Positions 26,745-35,737 of a stretch of DNA of 46,300 nucleotides are shown piece by piece. The notes below the pieces were generated by a model. It was not told the origin of the DNA and made no database searches. It saw only the letters and a program-made list of their open reading frames with translations. The DNA comes from Gemmatimonadetes bacterium 13_1_40CM_69_22 (GTDB lineage Bacteria; Gemmatimonadota; Gemmatimonadetes; Gemmatimonadales; GWC2-71-9). The DNA is taken from positions 1-46,300 of the forward strand of contig MNEL01000007.1 in NCBI GenBank assembly GCA_001917665.1. Direction: 5' to 3'. Each line of letters begins with the position of its first letter. Position 1 is the stretch's first letter. Made by a program: the position numbers and the translations under genes.

Positions 26745-28165
26745 TTCCGCGCATCGTCCCGACGCCGATCGCACCGCTCACGCTCCCGACCCAGACGCTG
26801 CAGCCGCGGCGCGTCACTCCCGAGGTCCTGGCGTCCACGCTGCCCGGCCCGGGGCGCGACAAGCTCGCCGACGGCGCGGTGCTGGCGGTGACGACCGGCC
26901 AGCAGCCCGGCCTGTTCACCGGTCCGCTCTACACCGTGTACAAGGCGCTGTCGGCGATCGCACTGGCGCAACGGCTCGAGCGAGCGCTGGCCGCGCCGGT
27001 CGTGCCGGTGTTCTGGGTCGCCGGGGACGACCACGACTTCGCGGAAGCCAATCACGCCGCGTTCCTGAATGCGCAGGGCGACCTGGCGGATATCGTTCTG
27101 CGGGAGCGCCCGGCCGACGCGCCGCTCGCGCCCCTGGCGCGGGAACGCTGCGGCGCCGAGATCCGCGGGGCGCTGGACCAGCTCAAGTCCGGCACGCCGG
27201 ACACCGAGTTCAAGGCGGACGTGGTGCGCTGGCTGGAAGGCGCGTACCGGCCCGAGGTCACGCTCGCCGACGCTTGCGCCGAGGCCCTGCAGGTGCTGCT
27301 CGCGCCGCGGGGGCTCGCCGTGCTGCGTGCCCACGACCGCGGGGCCAAACAAGCGGCGGCGCCGTGGCTGCTACGCGGTCTCGGCACGACCCTGCCGGAC
27401 GGCTACACGCCGGTGTTCGTCGAGGCCGGCCAGGGGCGGGACCGGCTGCAGGCGAGCGGCGACGCCTTCGTCACGCGTCGCAGCCAGGAGCGATTCACGC
27501 GCGTGGACCTCGAGCGCCTCGCGCGAGAGGCTCCAGAGCGCCTCTCGCCCAACGTGCTGCTGCGACCTGTGATCGAGGCGGCGCTGCTGCCCACGCTCGC
27601 GTACGCAGCGGGACCCGCCGAGCTCAAGTACCTCCCGGACGCCGCACCGCTGTACGACCTGCTGGGGGTCGCGCGCCAGGCGCCGGTGCCGCGCTGGTCG
27701 GGCGTGCTCGTGGAGGGCCGTGTGGAAAAGCTGATGCAGCGCTACGGCCTGGGGCTCGAGGCGCTGGACGGCAAACCGGGCGAACTCGAAGCGCGCCTGG
27801 TGCGGGAATCGCTTCCCCCCGAGGCGACCGAATCGTTCGGCACGCTGCGGCAAGAGATCGAAGTGCGCTACGCGGGCCTGGCGCGGGTCGTCTCGGCGGT
27901 GGATCCCACGCTCGAGCGCACGGTCCAATCGGCGCGCAATGCGGCATTGGTCGGCACGCAGGAGATCGAAAAGAAGCTGATCGCGAGCCTGAAGCGCGAG
28001 AGCGATACACTGCTGCGGCAGATCAGCCGCGCTCGGGACGCGGTGTATCCTCGGGGCGAGCCGCAGGAGCGCGTGCTCACGCTCGCGTCGTTCCTCATCC
28101 GCTACGGCCCTGGTTTGCTCGATGCGCTCGGCGATGAGGTGGCGCGGTGGGCGGACGCTCCGTAG
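26741..28165 (+). CDS. bshC: Bacillithiol biosynthesis cysteine-adding enzyme BshC
   Basis: BshC adds cysteine to glucosaminyl-malate, the last step of bacillithiol synthesis. The 474-residue product has TGQQPGLFTGPLYTVYKALS near residue 50, VPVFWVAGDDHDFAE, ELKYLPDAAPLYDLLGV and a C-terminal coiled coil (LRQEIEVRYAGL onward) with FLIRYGP at the end. The length is slightly below that of Bacillus BshC. GTG 26741 overlaps the preceding short frame. bshA and bshB are not in the window, so the pathway is split across the genome or completed outside it. Confidence 0.9.
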   Translation: MIPRIVPTPIAPLTLPTQTLQPRRVTPEVLASTLPGPGRDKLADGAVLAVTTGQQPGLFTGPLYTVYKALSAIALAQRLERALAAPVVPVFWVAGDDHDFAEANHAAFLNAQGDLADIVLRERPADAPLAPLARERCGAEIRGALDQLKSGTPDTEFKADVVRWLEGAYRPEVTLADACAEALQVLLAPRGLAVLRAHDRGAKQAAAPWLLRGLGTTLPDGYTPVFVEAGQGRDRLQASGDAFVTRRSQERFTRVDLERLAREAPERLSPNVLLRPVIEAALLPTLAYAAGPAELKYLPDAAPLYDLLGVARQAPVPRWSGVLVEGRVEKLMQRYGLGLEALDGKPGELEARLVRESLPPEATESFGTLRQEIEVRYAGLARVVSAVDPTLERTVQSARNAALVGTQEIEKKLIASLKRESDTLLRQISRARDAVYPRGEPQERVLTLASFLIRYGPGLLDALGDEVARWADAP

Positions 28166-28175
28166 AATCCTGTCC

Positions 28176-28439
28176 ATGTGGATCCTCGTCATCGTGCTCG
28201 TCATCGCCTTGATGATTCCCATCACGGCGATCCTAGTCGAGTCGCCGCTCGGCCAGTCGATGGCGCGTCGCCTGGAAGGAGTGAAAGACGGAGCGGCGGG
28301 GAACGCGCGGGAGCTGGAGCGCCGCGTCGAGGCGCTCGAGACCGATATCGCGGACCTGACCCGGTCCGTGACCGGGATGCGGGAGGAGATCCAGTTCGTC
28401 CAGCGGTTGTTGGAAGACCCCAAGACGAAGCACACTTGA
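28176..28439 (+). CDS. Small membrane-anchored coiled-coil protein, function unknown
   Basis: The 87-residue product has one N-terminal membrane segment (WILVIVLVIALMIPITAILV, residues 2-21) followed by a charged heptad-type region (ARELERRVEALETDIADL, then EEIQFVQRLLED). The topology is like PspB but I do not see enough similarity to assign it. ATG 28176 follows bshC by 10 bases, and its stop overlaps the TTG start of murJ. A scaffold or septal/envelope role next to murJ is possible but only inferred from position. Confidence 0.6.
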   Translation: MWILVIVLVIALMIPITAILVESPLGQSMARRLEGVKDGAAGNARELERRVEALETDIADLTRSVTGMREEIQFVQRLLEDPKTKHT

Positions 28440-30001
28440 CGGCGCCGGAGCCGACCGGCGGACGCCAGGCGGCCCAGGTCGCCGCCGGCATCTTGTTGAG
28501 CCGCGTGCTGGGGTACGTGCGCCAGCGCGCCATCGCGTACTACATCGGCAACGGCTGGGCCGCGGACGCCCTGACCGTCGCCCAGCGGATCCCCAACACC
28601 ATCCGCAACCTCCTGGCGGAAGGGACGTTGTCGGCGTCGTTCATCCCCGTGTACGCGGCGCTCAACGAGCGGTCGGACAAAGGCGCGGCACGCGCTCTGG
28701 CCGGCGCGATCCTCGGACTCCTGCTGCTCGCGACGGGTGTCCTGGCGCTGGTGGGCATCGGCTTCGCGCCCGCACTCACGACCGTGTTCGGCGCCGGGCT
28801 GCGGGGCGACGCGCGCGCCCTCGCCGTGAGTTTGATGCGCCTGTTGTTTCCGATGTCGGGCCTGATGGTGATCTCAGCCTGGTGCCTCGGTGTCCTCAAC
28901 ACCCACCGGCGGTTCTTCCTGTCGTACGCGGCGCCGGCCGTGTGGAACATCGCGGGGATCGCGGCGCTGGTCGGGGCGGGCACGTGGCTCGTGTCGCCGG
29001 CCCTGCCCATGGCCGAGCAGCTCACGCGACTTTCGCTGGCGCTGGCGTGGGGAACGGTCGCAGGCAGCGTGCTGCAGGTGGCTGTGCAGCTGCCGGCCTG
29101 CGCCCGCGCGCTGCAGGGCCTGACGGTGCAGTGGAGTCTTTCCGCCGAGGGCGTGCGCGACGTCCTCGTCGCCTGGCTCCCGGTCGTGCTCGGCGCGGGC
29201 GTCGCGCAGATCTCGGGTCTCATCGATACCTTGCTCGGCACGCTCGCGGGGGAGGGCGGGGCGTCGAGCCTGCAGTACGCGCAGCTGCTGCAGATCCTGC
29301 CGATCAGTCTGTTCGGCACGTCGGTGGCGGCGGTGTCGCTGCCGGATCTCTCGCGCGACGCCCAGCGCGCGACGCCCAACGAGCAGTTACGGGCGCGGAT
29401 CGCCGTGGGGTTTCGACGCATCGTCTTCTTCATTCTGCCGTCCTCCCTCGCCTTCGTGGCGCTCGCGCCGGTGATCGTGCGGCCGCTGTTCCAGACGGGG
29501 CGCTTCGCGGCCGCTGACACGGCACTCGTGGCGGGCGTGCTCGCGGCCTACGGAGTCGGGCTGCTGGGGCAGGCCTGCGTGAAGCTGTTCCAGTCCGGGT
29601 TCTACGCGCTGCGCGACACCAGGACCCCGGTAAAGATCGCTTCCGCGTCGCTCATCCTGTCGAGCGCCCTCGCCTACCTGCTGATGCGCCGCTTCGGACC
29701 GGCCGGCATCGCGCTTGGCTCGTCGCTCGGGGCGACGGTGAACGTCGTCTTCCACCTGCGGGACCTCGATCGGCGCGTGGGCGCCATCCTCGGCCGCACC
29801 GAGTGGCGCGCCTTCGGCGTCAGTCTGCTCGTCAGTGGCGCTGCCGCCGCGGCGGCTCTGGCGGTCGCTCGAATCACCACGCAGGCCGGGGCCCTCGCCG
29901 CGGCCCTTCTCGCCCTCGCTATCTTTGCGGCAGTGTATTTCGGCGGCACCATCGCCCTGCGACACCCCGACGCCCGTCGCCTGTGGACGTTCCTGCGCTG
30001 A
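28436..30001 (+). CDS. murJ: Lipid II flippase MurJ
   Basis: MurJ moves lipid II across the inner membrane for peptidoglycan synthesis. The 521-residue product is a 14-helix MOP-superfamily protein with the N-terminal pattern GILLSRVLGYVRQRAIAYYI, NLLAEGTLSASFIPVY, GVLNTHRRFFLSYAAP, and the later KLFQSGFYALRDTRTPV. The conserved arginines in RVLGYVRQR and the RNLLAEG loop correspond to functional residues in the cavity. The TTG start 28436 overlaps the preceding stop. The 3' end overlaps uvrC by 19 bases. Confidence 0.93.
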   Translation: MTAPEPTGGRQAAQVAAGILLSRVLGYVRQRAIAYYIGNGWAADALTVAQRIPNTIRNLLAEGTLSASFIPVYAALNERSDKGAARALAGAILGLLLLATGVLALVGIGFAPALTTVFGAGLRGDARALAVSLMRLLFPMSGLMVISAWCLGVLNTHRRFFLSYAAPAVWNIAGIAALVGAGTWLVSPALPMAEQLTRLSLALAWGTVAGSVLQVAVQLPACARALQGLTVQWSLSAEGVRDVLVAWLPVVLGAGVAQISGLIDTLLGTLAGEGGASSLQYAQLLQILPISLFGTSVAAVSLPDLSRDAQRATPNEQLRARIAVGFRRIVFFILPSSLAFVALAPVIVRPLFQTGRFAAADTALVAGVLAAYGVGLLGQACVKLFQSGFYALRDTRTPVKIASASLILSSALAYLLMRRFGPAGIALGSSLGATVNVVFHLRDLDRRVGAILGRTEWRAFGVSLLVSGAAAAAALAVARITTQAGALAAALLALAIFAAVYFGGTIALRHPDARRLWTFLR

Positions 30002-31791
30002 TCGCCCGACAACTGAAGGCGCTTCCCGACAAACCCGGCGTGTATCTGTGGAAGAACGCGGCCGGGGCGATTCTCTACGTCGGCAAGGCGAAGACCCTGC
30101 GCTCACGGGTGCCGAGCTACTTCGGCCCGGACGCGGAGTCCACCCCGGAGCGGTCGGCACTGGTCCGCCAGATCGCCGATCTCGAGACGATCATCGTGCC
30201 GAACGAAGCGCAGGCGCTGCTGCTCGAGAACAACCTCATCAAGGAGCACAAGCCGCGGTTCAACATCCGGCTGACCGACGACAAGAGCTACCCGCGCGTC
30301 GCGGTGACCGTCACGGAGCCGTTCCCCCGCGTGCTGGTGGTGCGGCGCGTGAACATCCCCGGCGCGCGCTATTTCGGGCCCTACACCGACGTGGCCACGC
30401 TCCGCCAGACGTTGAAGATCATTCGTCGGATCTTCACCGTGCGGTCGTGCCACTGGGACCTGCCGCACGACGCGCCCAACCGGCCGTGTCTGGACTACCA
30501 TATCGAGCGGTGCCGGGCCCCGTGCGTCGGTTACCAGAGCGAAGCAGACTACCGCCGGATGATCGACGACGTCTTGCTGTTTCTCGAGGGCAAGACGGTC
30601 GACGTGCGGACGCGGTTGCGCGAGCGCATGCACGAAGCGTCGCAGCGGCTCGACTTCGAGCGCGCGGCCCAGCTGCGGGATGCGCTCAAGTGGCTGGACC
30701 AGCTGGAGCAGCCGCAGACCGTGGAGCTGGTGGGGGGCGGGGACGCCGACGCGATCGGGTTGGCGCGCGACGGGGACGACGCCTGCGGCGTCGTGCTGCG
30801 CGTGCGCGCTGGCCGGTTGATCGCCCGCGACCACCGCTTCCTGGAGAACGTGGAGCACGAGGCCGAAGGAGCGGTGTTGGCGGCGTTCCTGATGCGGTGC
30901 TACCTGCCACTCGAAGCACGCGCGCGGCACGCGCTGCTGCCGTTCGCACCGGACGACCTCGACGCGCTGCAACAGGTGGCGCCGGACAGCGATTGGCACG
31001 TCCCCCAACGGGGAACGTTTGCCAAGCTCGCCCAGCTGGCCGACCAGAACGCCCGCCACCTGCTCGACAGCCTGAAGATCGAGAGCTTCGACATCGACGA
31101 GCGGGCGGCCGATCCGGTGTTCGCGCTGGGGCGGGACCTGGGCCTCGCGGCGGTGCCGCGCTCGTTCGTGTGCATCGACATCTCGACCAACCAGGGCCGC
31201 GATACGGTCGGATCGTTGGTGTGGTTCGAGGCGGGACGCCCCAAGAAGGCGGAGTACCGTCGCTTCCGGATCCGGGGAGCACCCCAGGACGACTTCGCAG
31301 CGGTGCACGAAGTCGTCACGCGCTACCTGAGCCGCCGGATCAGCGAAGCGAAGCCGCTCCCCGATCTGGTGGTGATCGACGGTGGGAAGGGCCAGCTCGG
31401 TGCCGCCGGCGACGCGGCGCGGGCGCTCGGGCAGGAGAAGCTGCCGATCGTGAGCCTGGCGAAGCAGGAAGAGGAGGTGTTTCTCCCCGGGCGCTCCGAT
31501 CCGCTGCGGCTGTCGCGGCGCAGCCCTTCGTTGAAGCTGCTGCAGCGCGCCCGCGACGAGGCGCACCGCTTCGCCGTGAGCTATAGTCGGAAACGGCGCG
31601 CCCAGCGCACGATCACCTCCGAGCTGCTCGCCATCCCGGGCGTGGGCCCGAATCGCCGGCGCGTGCTGCTCGAGCGCTTCGGCTCGCTGGCCGGGGTGAA
31701 AACCGCGACGCCGGCGGAGATCGCGGCGCTCCCTGGGTTCTCGACGACGCTCGCCGAGCGGATTCTCGAGCGCTTGAACCTCCGGCCGTGA
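29983..31791 (+). CDS. uvrC: UvrABC system protein C
   Basis: UvrC makes both incisions in nucleotide excision repair. The 602-residue product has an N-terminal GIY-YIG nuclease (PGVYLWKNAAGAILYVGKAK, about residues 15-35), a UVR motif (LDFERAAQLRDALKWLDQL), an RNase H-like 5' nuclease (CIDISTNQGRDTVGSLVWFE, and DLVVIDGGKGQL), and a C-terminal helix-hairpin-helix pair (AIPGVGPNRRRVLLERFGS). In the RNase H-like motif, ST replaces the usual SH after DI. I chose GTG 29983, which gives VDVPALIARQLKALPDKPGV, overlapping murJ by 19 bases; longer readings upstream are murJ shadow. Confidence 0.93.
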   Translation: MDVPALIARQLKALPDKPGVYLWKNAAGAILYVGKAKTLRSRVPSYFGPDAESTPERSALVRQIADLETIIVPNEAQALLLENNLIKEHKPRFNIRLTDDKSYPRVAVTVTEPFPRVLVVRRVNIPGARYFGPYTDVATLRQTLKIIRRIFTVRSCHWDLPHDAPNRPCLDYHIERCRAPCVGYQSEADYRRMIDDVLLFLEGKTVDVRTRLRERMHEASQRLDFERAAQLRDALKWLDQLEQPQTVELVGGGDADAIGLARDGDDACGVVLRVRAGRLIARDHRFLENVEHEAEGAVLAAFLMRCYLPLEARARHALLPFAPDDLDALQQVAPDSDWHVPQRGTFAKLAQLADQNARHLLDSLKIESFDIDERAADPVFALGRDLGLAAVPRSFVCIDISTNQGRDTVGSLVWFEAGRPKKAEYRRFRIRGAPQDDFAAVHEVVTRYLSRRISEAKPLPDLVVIDGGKGQLGAAGDAARALGQEKLPIVSLAKQEEEVFLPGRSDPLRLSRRSPSLKLLQRARDEAHRFAVSYSRKRRAQRTITSELLAIPGVGPNRRRVLLERFGSLAGVKTATPAEIAALPGFSTTLAERILERLNLRP

Positions 31792-33008
31792 AGCTGCCGT
31801 GGTCCCTCGAATGCTCCGCCTGCGGCAAGACCCGCGGCGCCGAAGGGCTGCCGGGCGTGTGCGACTGCGGCCAGCCCTTTCTGGTACGCTACCCCTCTGC
31901 GCCGCCGCTCGGCGCCAGATCGCACCTCGGCGACCGGCCCTGGACGATGTGGCGCTACCGCGAGTGGCTGCCCCTCGCCGACGGGGAGTCGCCTGTGACG
32001 TTGGGCGAGGGCGGGACGCCGCTGCTTGCAGTCGAGCGCGTCGCCGCGCGGCACGGCTTCGGGGATCTTTGGGTCAAAGAAGAGAGCGGCAATCCTACCG
32101 GCTCCTTCAAGGCACGGGGGTTGGCGGCGGCGGTGACGCGCGCGGCGCACGCCGGAGTGCGACGGCTCGTCGTGCCGACGGCCGGCAACGCCGGCGTCGC
32201 GCTCGCGGCGTACGCCGCCCGGGCGGGAGTCGCGGCGCGCGTGTACGCGCCTGCGAGTACGCCGCCCGTCATCCTCACGCAGATCCGGAGCTTCGGCGCC
32301 GAGCTGGTGCTGGTCGAGGGGCACATCGGCGACTGCGGGAAGGCAGCGCGCGCCTACGCCGCGGACACCGGGGCGATGGATGTGTCGACGCTGCGCGAGC
32401 CGTACCGCATCGAGGGAAAGAAGAGCCTCGGCCTGGAGGTGGTGGAGCAGCTCGGCTGGACCCTGCCGGACGTGATCGTGTATCCCACCGGTGGAGGCAC
32501 CGGACTGATCGGCATGTGGAAGGCGTTCGGAGAGCTGGCCGCCGCGGGTTGGGTGCGTGGGCCCCTGCCGCGGATGTACAGCGTGCAGTCCGCCGGCTGT
32601 GCGCCGGTGGTGCAGGCGTTTCGAGCGGGGGCCGAGGCCTGCACGCCGTGGCCCGAGCCGCGGACGATTGCGGCCGGGCTGCGCGTGCCGAGCCCGCTGG
32701 GGGACCGCCTCATGCTCACGGCGCTGCGGCAGAGCGGCGGCGACGCGGTCGCCGTGACGGACGCGCAGCTCGTCGCCGCAGCGGAGCAGCTCCAGACGCT
32801 CGAGGGGGTCGATGCCTCTCCGGAGGGTGGGGCGACGCTCGCCGCGGCGCTCGAGCTCAAGGCACGCGGCGTGGTCAAAGCGGAGCAGCGCATCGTGCTC
32901 TTCAACACCGGCGCCGGGTGGCTCTACCGCGACTCAGCCGTTAATATTTCGCCGCTTCGGTCCCATGCGCATCGCCATTCTCGACCCGGCCGCCGGCATC
33001 TCAGGTGA
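31788..33008 (+). CDS. thrC: Threonine synthase
   Basis: This PLP enzyme converts O-phosphohomoserine to threonine. The 406-residue product has an N-terminal zinc-ribbon-like part (LECSACGKTRG, VCDCGQPF), LGEGGTPLL, the PLP Lys in NPTGSFKARGL, TAGNAGVALAAYAA, the phosphate loop TGGGTGLIGMWKAF, and NTGAGWLYR near the C-terminus. The fold-type II core is complete. The last 28 or so residues after WLYR read through into larC and are not family-like, giving a 44-base overlap. This may be a real overlap or a 3' frameshift. The cystathionine-type or threonine deaminase alternatives fit less well. Confidence 0.88.
   Translation: MKLPWSLECSACGKTRGAEGLPGVCDCGQPFLVRYPSAPPLGARSHLGDRPWTMWRYREWLPLADGESPVTLGEGGTPLLAVERVAARHGFGDLWVKEESGNPTGSFKARGLAAAVTRAAHAGVRRLVVPTAGNAGVALAAYAARAGVAARVYAPASTPPVILTQIRSFGAELVLVEGHIGDCGKAARAYAADTGAMDVSTLREPYRIEGKKSLGLEVVEQLGWTLPDVIVYPTGGGTGLIGMWKAFGELAAAGWVRGPLPRMYSVQSAGCAPVVQAFRAGAEACTPWPEPRTIAAGLRVPSPLGDRLMLTALRQSGGDAVAVTDAQLVAAAEQLQTLEGVDASPEGGATLAAALELKARGVVKAEQRIVLFNTGAGWLYRDSAVNISPLRSHAHRHSRPGRRHLR
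32941..32950 (+). promoter_or_regulatory. AT-rich patch, possible -10 element before larC
   Basis: TTAATATTTC stands out in very GC-rich sequence, 15 bases before the larC ATG and inside the thrC 3' extension. It could serve as a -10 region, but no clear -35 is visible at 16-18 bases upstream and the leader would be very short. Confidence 0.2.
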
Positions 33009-34155
33009 CATGACCCTCGGGGCGCTCCTGTCTGTGGGCGTCCCGGCGTCGTGGCTCGAGGAGCTGCCGCGTCGCCTCGCCTTGGCGGGCGTGGAGGTCA
33101 CCATCCGCGAGGTGAGGCGGTGCGGGGTGAGGTGCAGCCAGGTCGAGTTCGTGATCCCCGAGCAGCCGCAGGGGCGGCACGTCGGAGAGCTCGTGCGCCT
33201 GGTCGAGGGTGCCCCTGTGTCGGATTGGGTGAAGGAGCGGGCGGTGCGCGCCTTCCGTCTGATCGGCGCCGCCGAGGGCCGCGTGCACGGCGTCCCGCTG
33301 GAGCAGGTCCACTTGCACGAGGTCGGTGCCGTGGATGCCGTACTCGACATCGTCGGCGCGATCGAAGGGTTCGAGCGGCTCGGTGTGGAGTCCATCTACC
33401 ACTTGCCGATCGCCGTGGGAAACGGCTGGGTGGCGGCGGCGCACGGCAGGTTGCCCGTCCCCGCCCCGGCCACGGCGATCTTGCTCGAGGGACTGGAGGT
33501 GGCCGGGGGCAGTGGGGGGCCCATCGAAGGTGAAGCCACGACGCCGACCGGCGCGGCACTGGTGCGCGTGCTGTCCGCCGGGGCGCCGCCCGCGCGCTGG
33601 CGCCTGCTGCAGAGCGGCTGGGGCGCGGGGCAGCGCGACCCGCAGCACTATCCCAACGCGCTGCGCTTGCTCCTCGCCGAGCAGGCGGCGGAAGCGGGAC
33701 GAGTAGTGCTGCTGGCCACGGATGTCGACGACATGAGCCCCGAGTACGTGGAGCCGATGCGGCAGGCGCTGGTGAGCGCCGGTGCGCTCGACGTGCAGAC
33801 GTGGCCCGTGCAAATGAAGAAGGGCCGCTCGGGCTTCCGGGTGGAAGTGATGGCACCCGAGGAGCTGGCCGAAGCGGTGACCGCCGCGCTGTTCCGGCAC
33901 AGCACGACGGCCGGCATCCGCCGCTGGGTGGCGGAGCGCACCACGCTGCCGCGCCGCCAGGTGACCATCCAGCTCTCGCCCGACGTGGCCGTTCGCGTGA
34001 AGGTGCTGGAGCAGCCCGACGCCGGCGGAGTCCGGGTCAAGCCTGAATACGACGATGTGCTCGCCGCCGCGCGAGCGCTCGGCCGGCCGCCGCTCGAGAT
34101 CGCGCGCGCCGCCGAACGCGACGCGGAAGCGCTCGTCGCCAAATCCAAGGAGTGA
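32965..34155 (+). CDS. larC: LarC nickel insertase (pyridinium bisthiocarboxylate mononucleotide nickel chelatase)
   Basis: LarC inserts nickel into the pincer cofactor of lactate racemase-type enzymes using CTP. The 396-residue single chain begins MRIAILDPAAGISGDMTLGA and has LEQVHLHEVGAVDAVLDIVG, NGWVAAAHGRLPVPAPAT, EATTPTGAAL, and LATDVDDMSPEY in the C-terminal domain. In Lactobacillus plantarum the gene is read through a frameshift as LarC1/LarC2; here it is one continuous frame. larB, larE and a larA homologue are absent from the window, so the cofactor's client is unknown. Confidence 0.92.
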   Translation: MRIAILDPAAGISGDMTLGALLSVGVPASWLEELPRRLALAGVEVTIREVRRCGVRCSQVEFVIPEQPQGRHVGELVRLVEGAPVSDWVKERAVRAFRLIGAAEGRVHGVPLEQVHLHEVGAVDAVLDIVGAIEGFERLGVESIYHLPIAVGNGWVAAAHGRLPVPAPATAILLEGLEVAGGSGGPIEGEATTPTGAALVRVLSAGAPPARWRLLQSGWGAGQRDPQHYPNALRLLLAEQAAEAGRVVLLATDVDDMSPEYVEPMRQALVSAGALDVQTWPVQMKKGRSGFRVEVMAPEELAEAVTAALFRHSTTAGIRRWVAERTTLPRRQVTIQLSPDVAVRVKVLEQPDAGGVRVKPEYDDVLAAARALGRPPLEIARAAERDAEALVAKSKE

Positions 34156-34157
34156 GC

Positions 34158-35735
34158 ATGACCGTCCATCGAACCGTGGCCGTGATCGTAGCGCTGGTGG
34201 TCGGAGCCGTCGCCCGGCCCCTGACCGCGCAGCAATGGGAGGGCGCCCGGTGCGACCTCAGCACCAAGCATTACCTCGTGAACAGCGGGGTCCTCTACTT
34301 GAAGAGCGCCACCGAGACCAAGTTCGTGGACAAGCGGGCGAAGGACCTGAAGGACGCGGACAAGGTGTTGCACGAGGCGGTCGCAACCGGAGGCCAGGAG
34401 AAGAATCCGGCCGCGTGGTACTACCTGGCCCGCTATTACGCTCTGCAGAACGACCTCGCGGGCGCCGACTCGGCCTTCACCAAGGCACTGGCGCTGGCGC
34501 CTACCTGCAAGGACGACATCGACCGCTGGCGGCGCATTTTCTGGGTCCCGGTGTTCAACGAAGGCGTCAAGGCGTGGCAGGCGGGGAACACCGACTCGGC
34601 CATCGCAAGCTTCCGGCGCGCCAACGCGATCTACAACGGCGAGCCGGCGGGCTTCATCTATCTGGGAACGCTGTTCGCCGGTCGCGAAGCCCCTGACGCC
34701 TCCCTCCGACAGAGAGACACCACCAAGTTCCGCACAGATTCGATTGTCTTTGCCACGCGTGCCGACTCGTCCGCGAAGTACTTCAGACTGGCGGTGCCGG
34801 CGGCCAGTGATCCGAAGTTCGCCAAGGAGAAGCGGGACGCCCTGTTCAACGTGGCCCGGGTGTACCACGCGGACCAGCGCTGGGAGGGCGCCGTAGCCGG
34901 CTACAAGGACTATCTCGCCGCTTACCCGAGCGACGTGCAGGCCATCGCCGGGCTGGCCGCCATCTACTCGCAGCAGGGAAAGCGCGACGACGCGGGGGCC
35001 CTATACAACCAGATCCTGGACCACGCCGATTCGGCTGAGGCGACGGACCTGTTCGCCGCAGCCCAAGCCGTCCTGAACGCGATCCCCAACGAGCCCGATA
35101 CGGCGCCGGTCGGCAGCAAGTGCCGCGCCGACAAGCGGGCGCGGAATAAGGCGCTGACCGTCAAGCAGGTCGCGACGCGCTGCGCTGCCGTGACGGACGA
35201 CACGATCAAGGCGTTCCGGACGTCGATCGCCGCCCCGCGCTACCGTTTGGCGGCGCGCGCGTACGAGGCGGGCCTCGCGAAAGACCCCTACTACCGCGAG
35301 GCGCTGTACAACCTGGGTGGCATCTACTATGTGCTCGGGGACAGCGCGAAGGTGCTGCCTCTGGTCCAGCGGCTGGTCGCGGTGGACCCGCTCAACCGCA
35401 CGAGTCTCGCGAAGGTCGCCGGCGCCTGGCAGCTGCGAGGGAACAAGGATTCGACGCTGTACTACCTCACGGTCGCCGATTCCCTGACGGTCGAGGTGAC
35501 GGTGGGCACCTTCACCTCGGACGAGCAGGGGGCGAAGCTCGGCGGGCTGTTCACCAATCTCAAGGCCAAGCCCAGCGCTCCGGCAGCGGTGACGTTCGAG
35601 TTCTTGAACGCGAAGGGCGACGTGATAGCGTCCCAGAAACAGGATGTGCCGACCATCGAGGCGAGCGGCAACCATGCGTTCGAGCTGAAGGCGGCGGGCG
35701 CCGGGATCGTGGCCTGGCGGTATCGGAAGTCGTAG
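34158..35735 (+). CDS. Exported TPR-repeat protein
   Basis: The 525-residue product has a signal peptide (TVAVIVALVVGAVARPLTAQ, cleavage near residue 25) and several TPR-like helical pairs: AAWYYLARYYALQNDLAGAD, then VFNEGVKAWQAGNTDSAIAS, KRDALFNVARVYHADQRW and REALYNLGGIYYVLGDSAKV. The C-terminal 90 residues form a beta-rich segment ending GAGIVAWRYRKS. ATG 34158 has AAGGAG just upstream and is preferred to GTG 34152. Two bases separate it from larC and two from the GH16 gene. It may be a periplasmic scaffold; no catalytic motif is visible. Confidence 0.8.
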   Translation: MTVHRTVAVIVALVVGAVARPLTAQQWEGARCDLSTKHYLVNSGVLYLKSATETKFVDKRAKDLKDADKVLHEAVATGGQEKNPAAWYYLARYYALQNDLAGADSAFTKALALAPTCKDDIDRWRRIFWVPVFNEGVKAWQAGNTDSAIASFRRANAIYNGEPAGFIYLGTLFAGREAPDASLRQRDTTKFRTDSIVFATRADSSAKYFRLAVPAASDPKFAKEKRDALFNVARVYHADQRWEGAVAGYKDYLAAYPSDVQAIAGLAAIYSQQGKRDDAGALYNQILDHADSAEATDLFAAAQAVLNAIPNEPDTAPVGSKCRADKRARNKALTVKQVATRCAAVTDDTIKAFRTSIAAPRYRLAARAYEAGLAKDPYYREALYNLGGIYYVLGDSAKVLPLVQRLVAVDPLNRTSLAKVAGAWQLRGNKDSTLYYLTVADSLTVEVTVGTFTSDEQGAKLGGLFTNLKAKPSAPAAVTFEFLNAKGDVIASQKQDVPTIEASGNHAFELKAAGAGIVAWRYRKS

Positions 35736-35737
35736 AC

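Noticed and set aside
28176-28439. Assignment of the small membrane protein as PspB
   Set aside because: Only the topology matches; no pspA or pspC is nearby and sequence similarity is not convincing.
32965-34155. Split larC1/larC2 read through a frameshift
   Set aside because: The whole gene is a single open frame with both domains.
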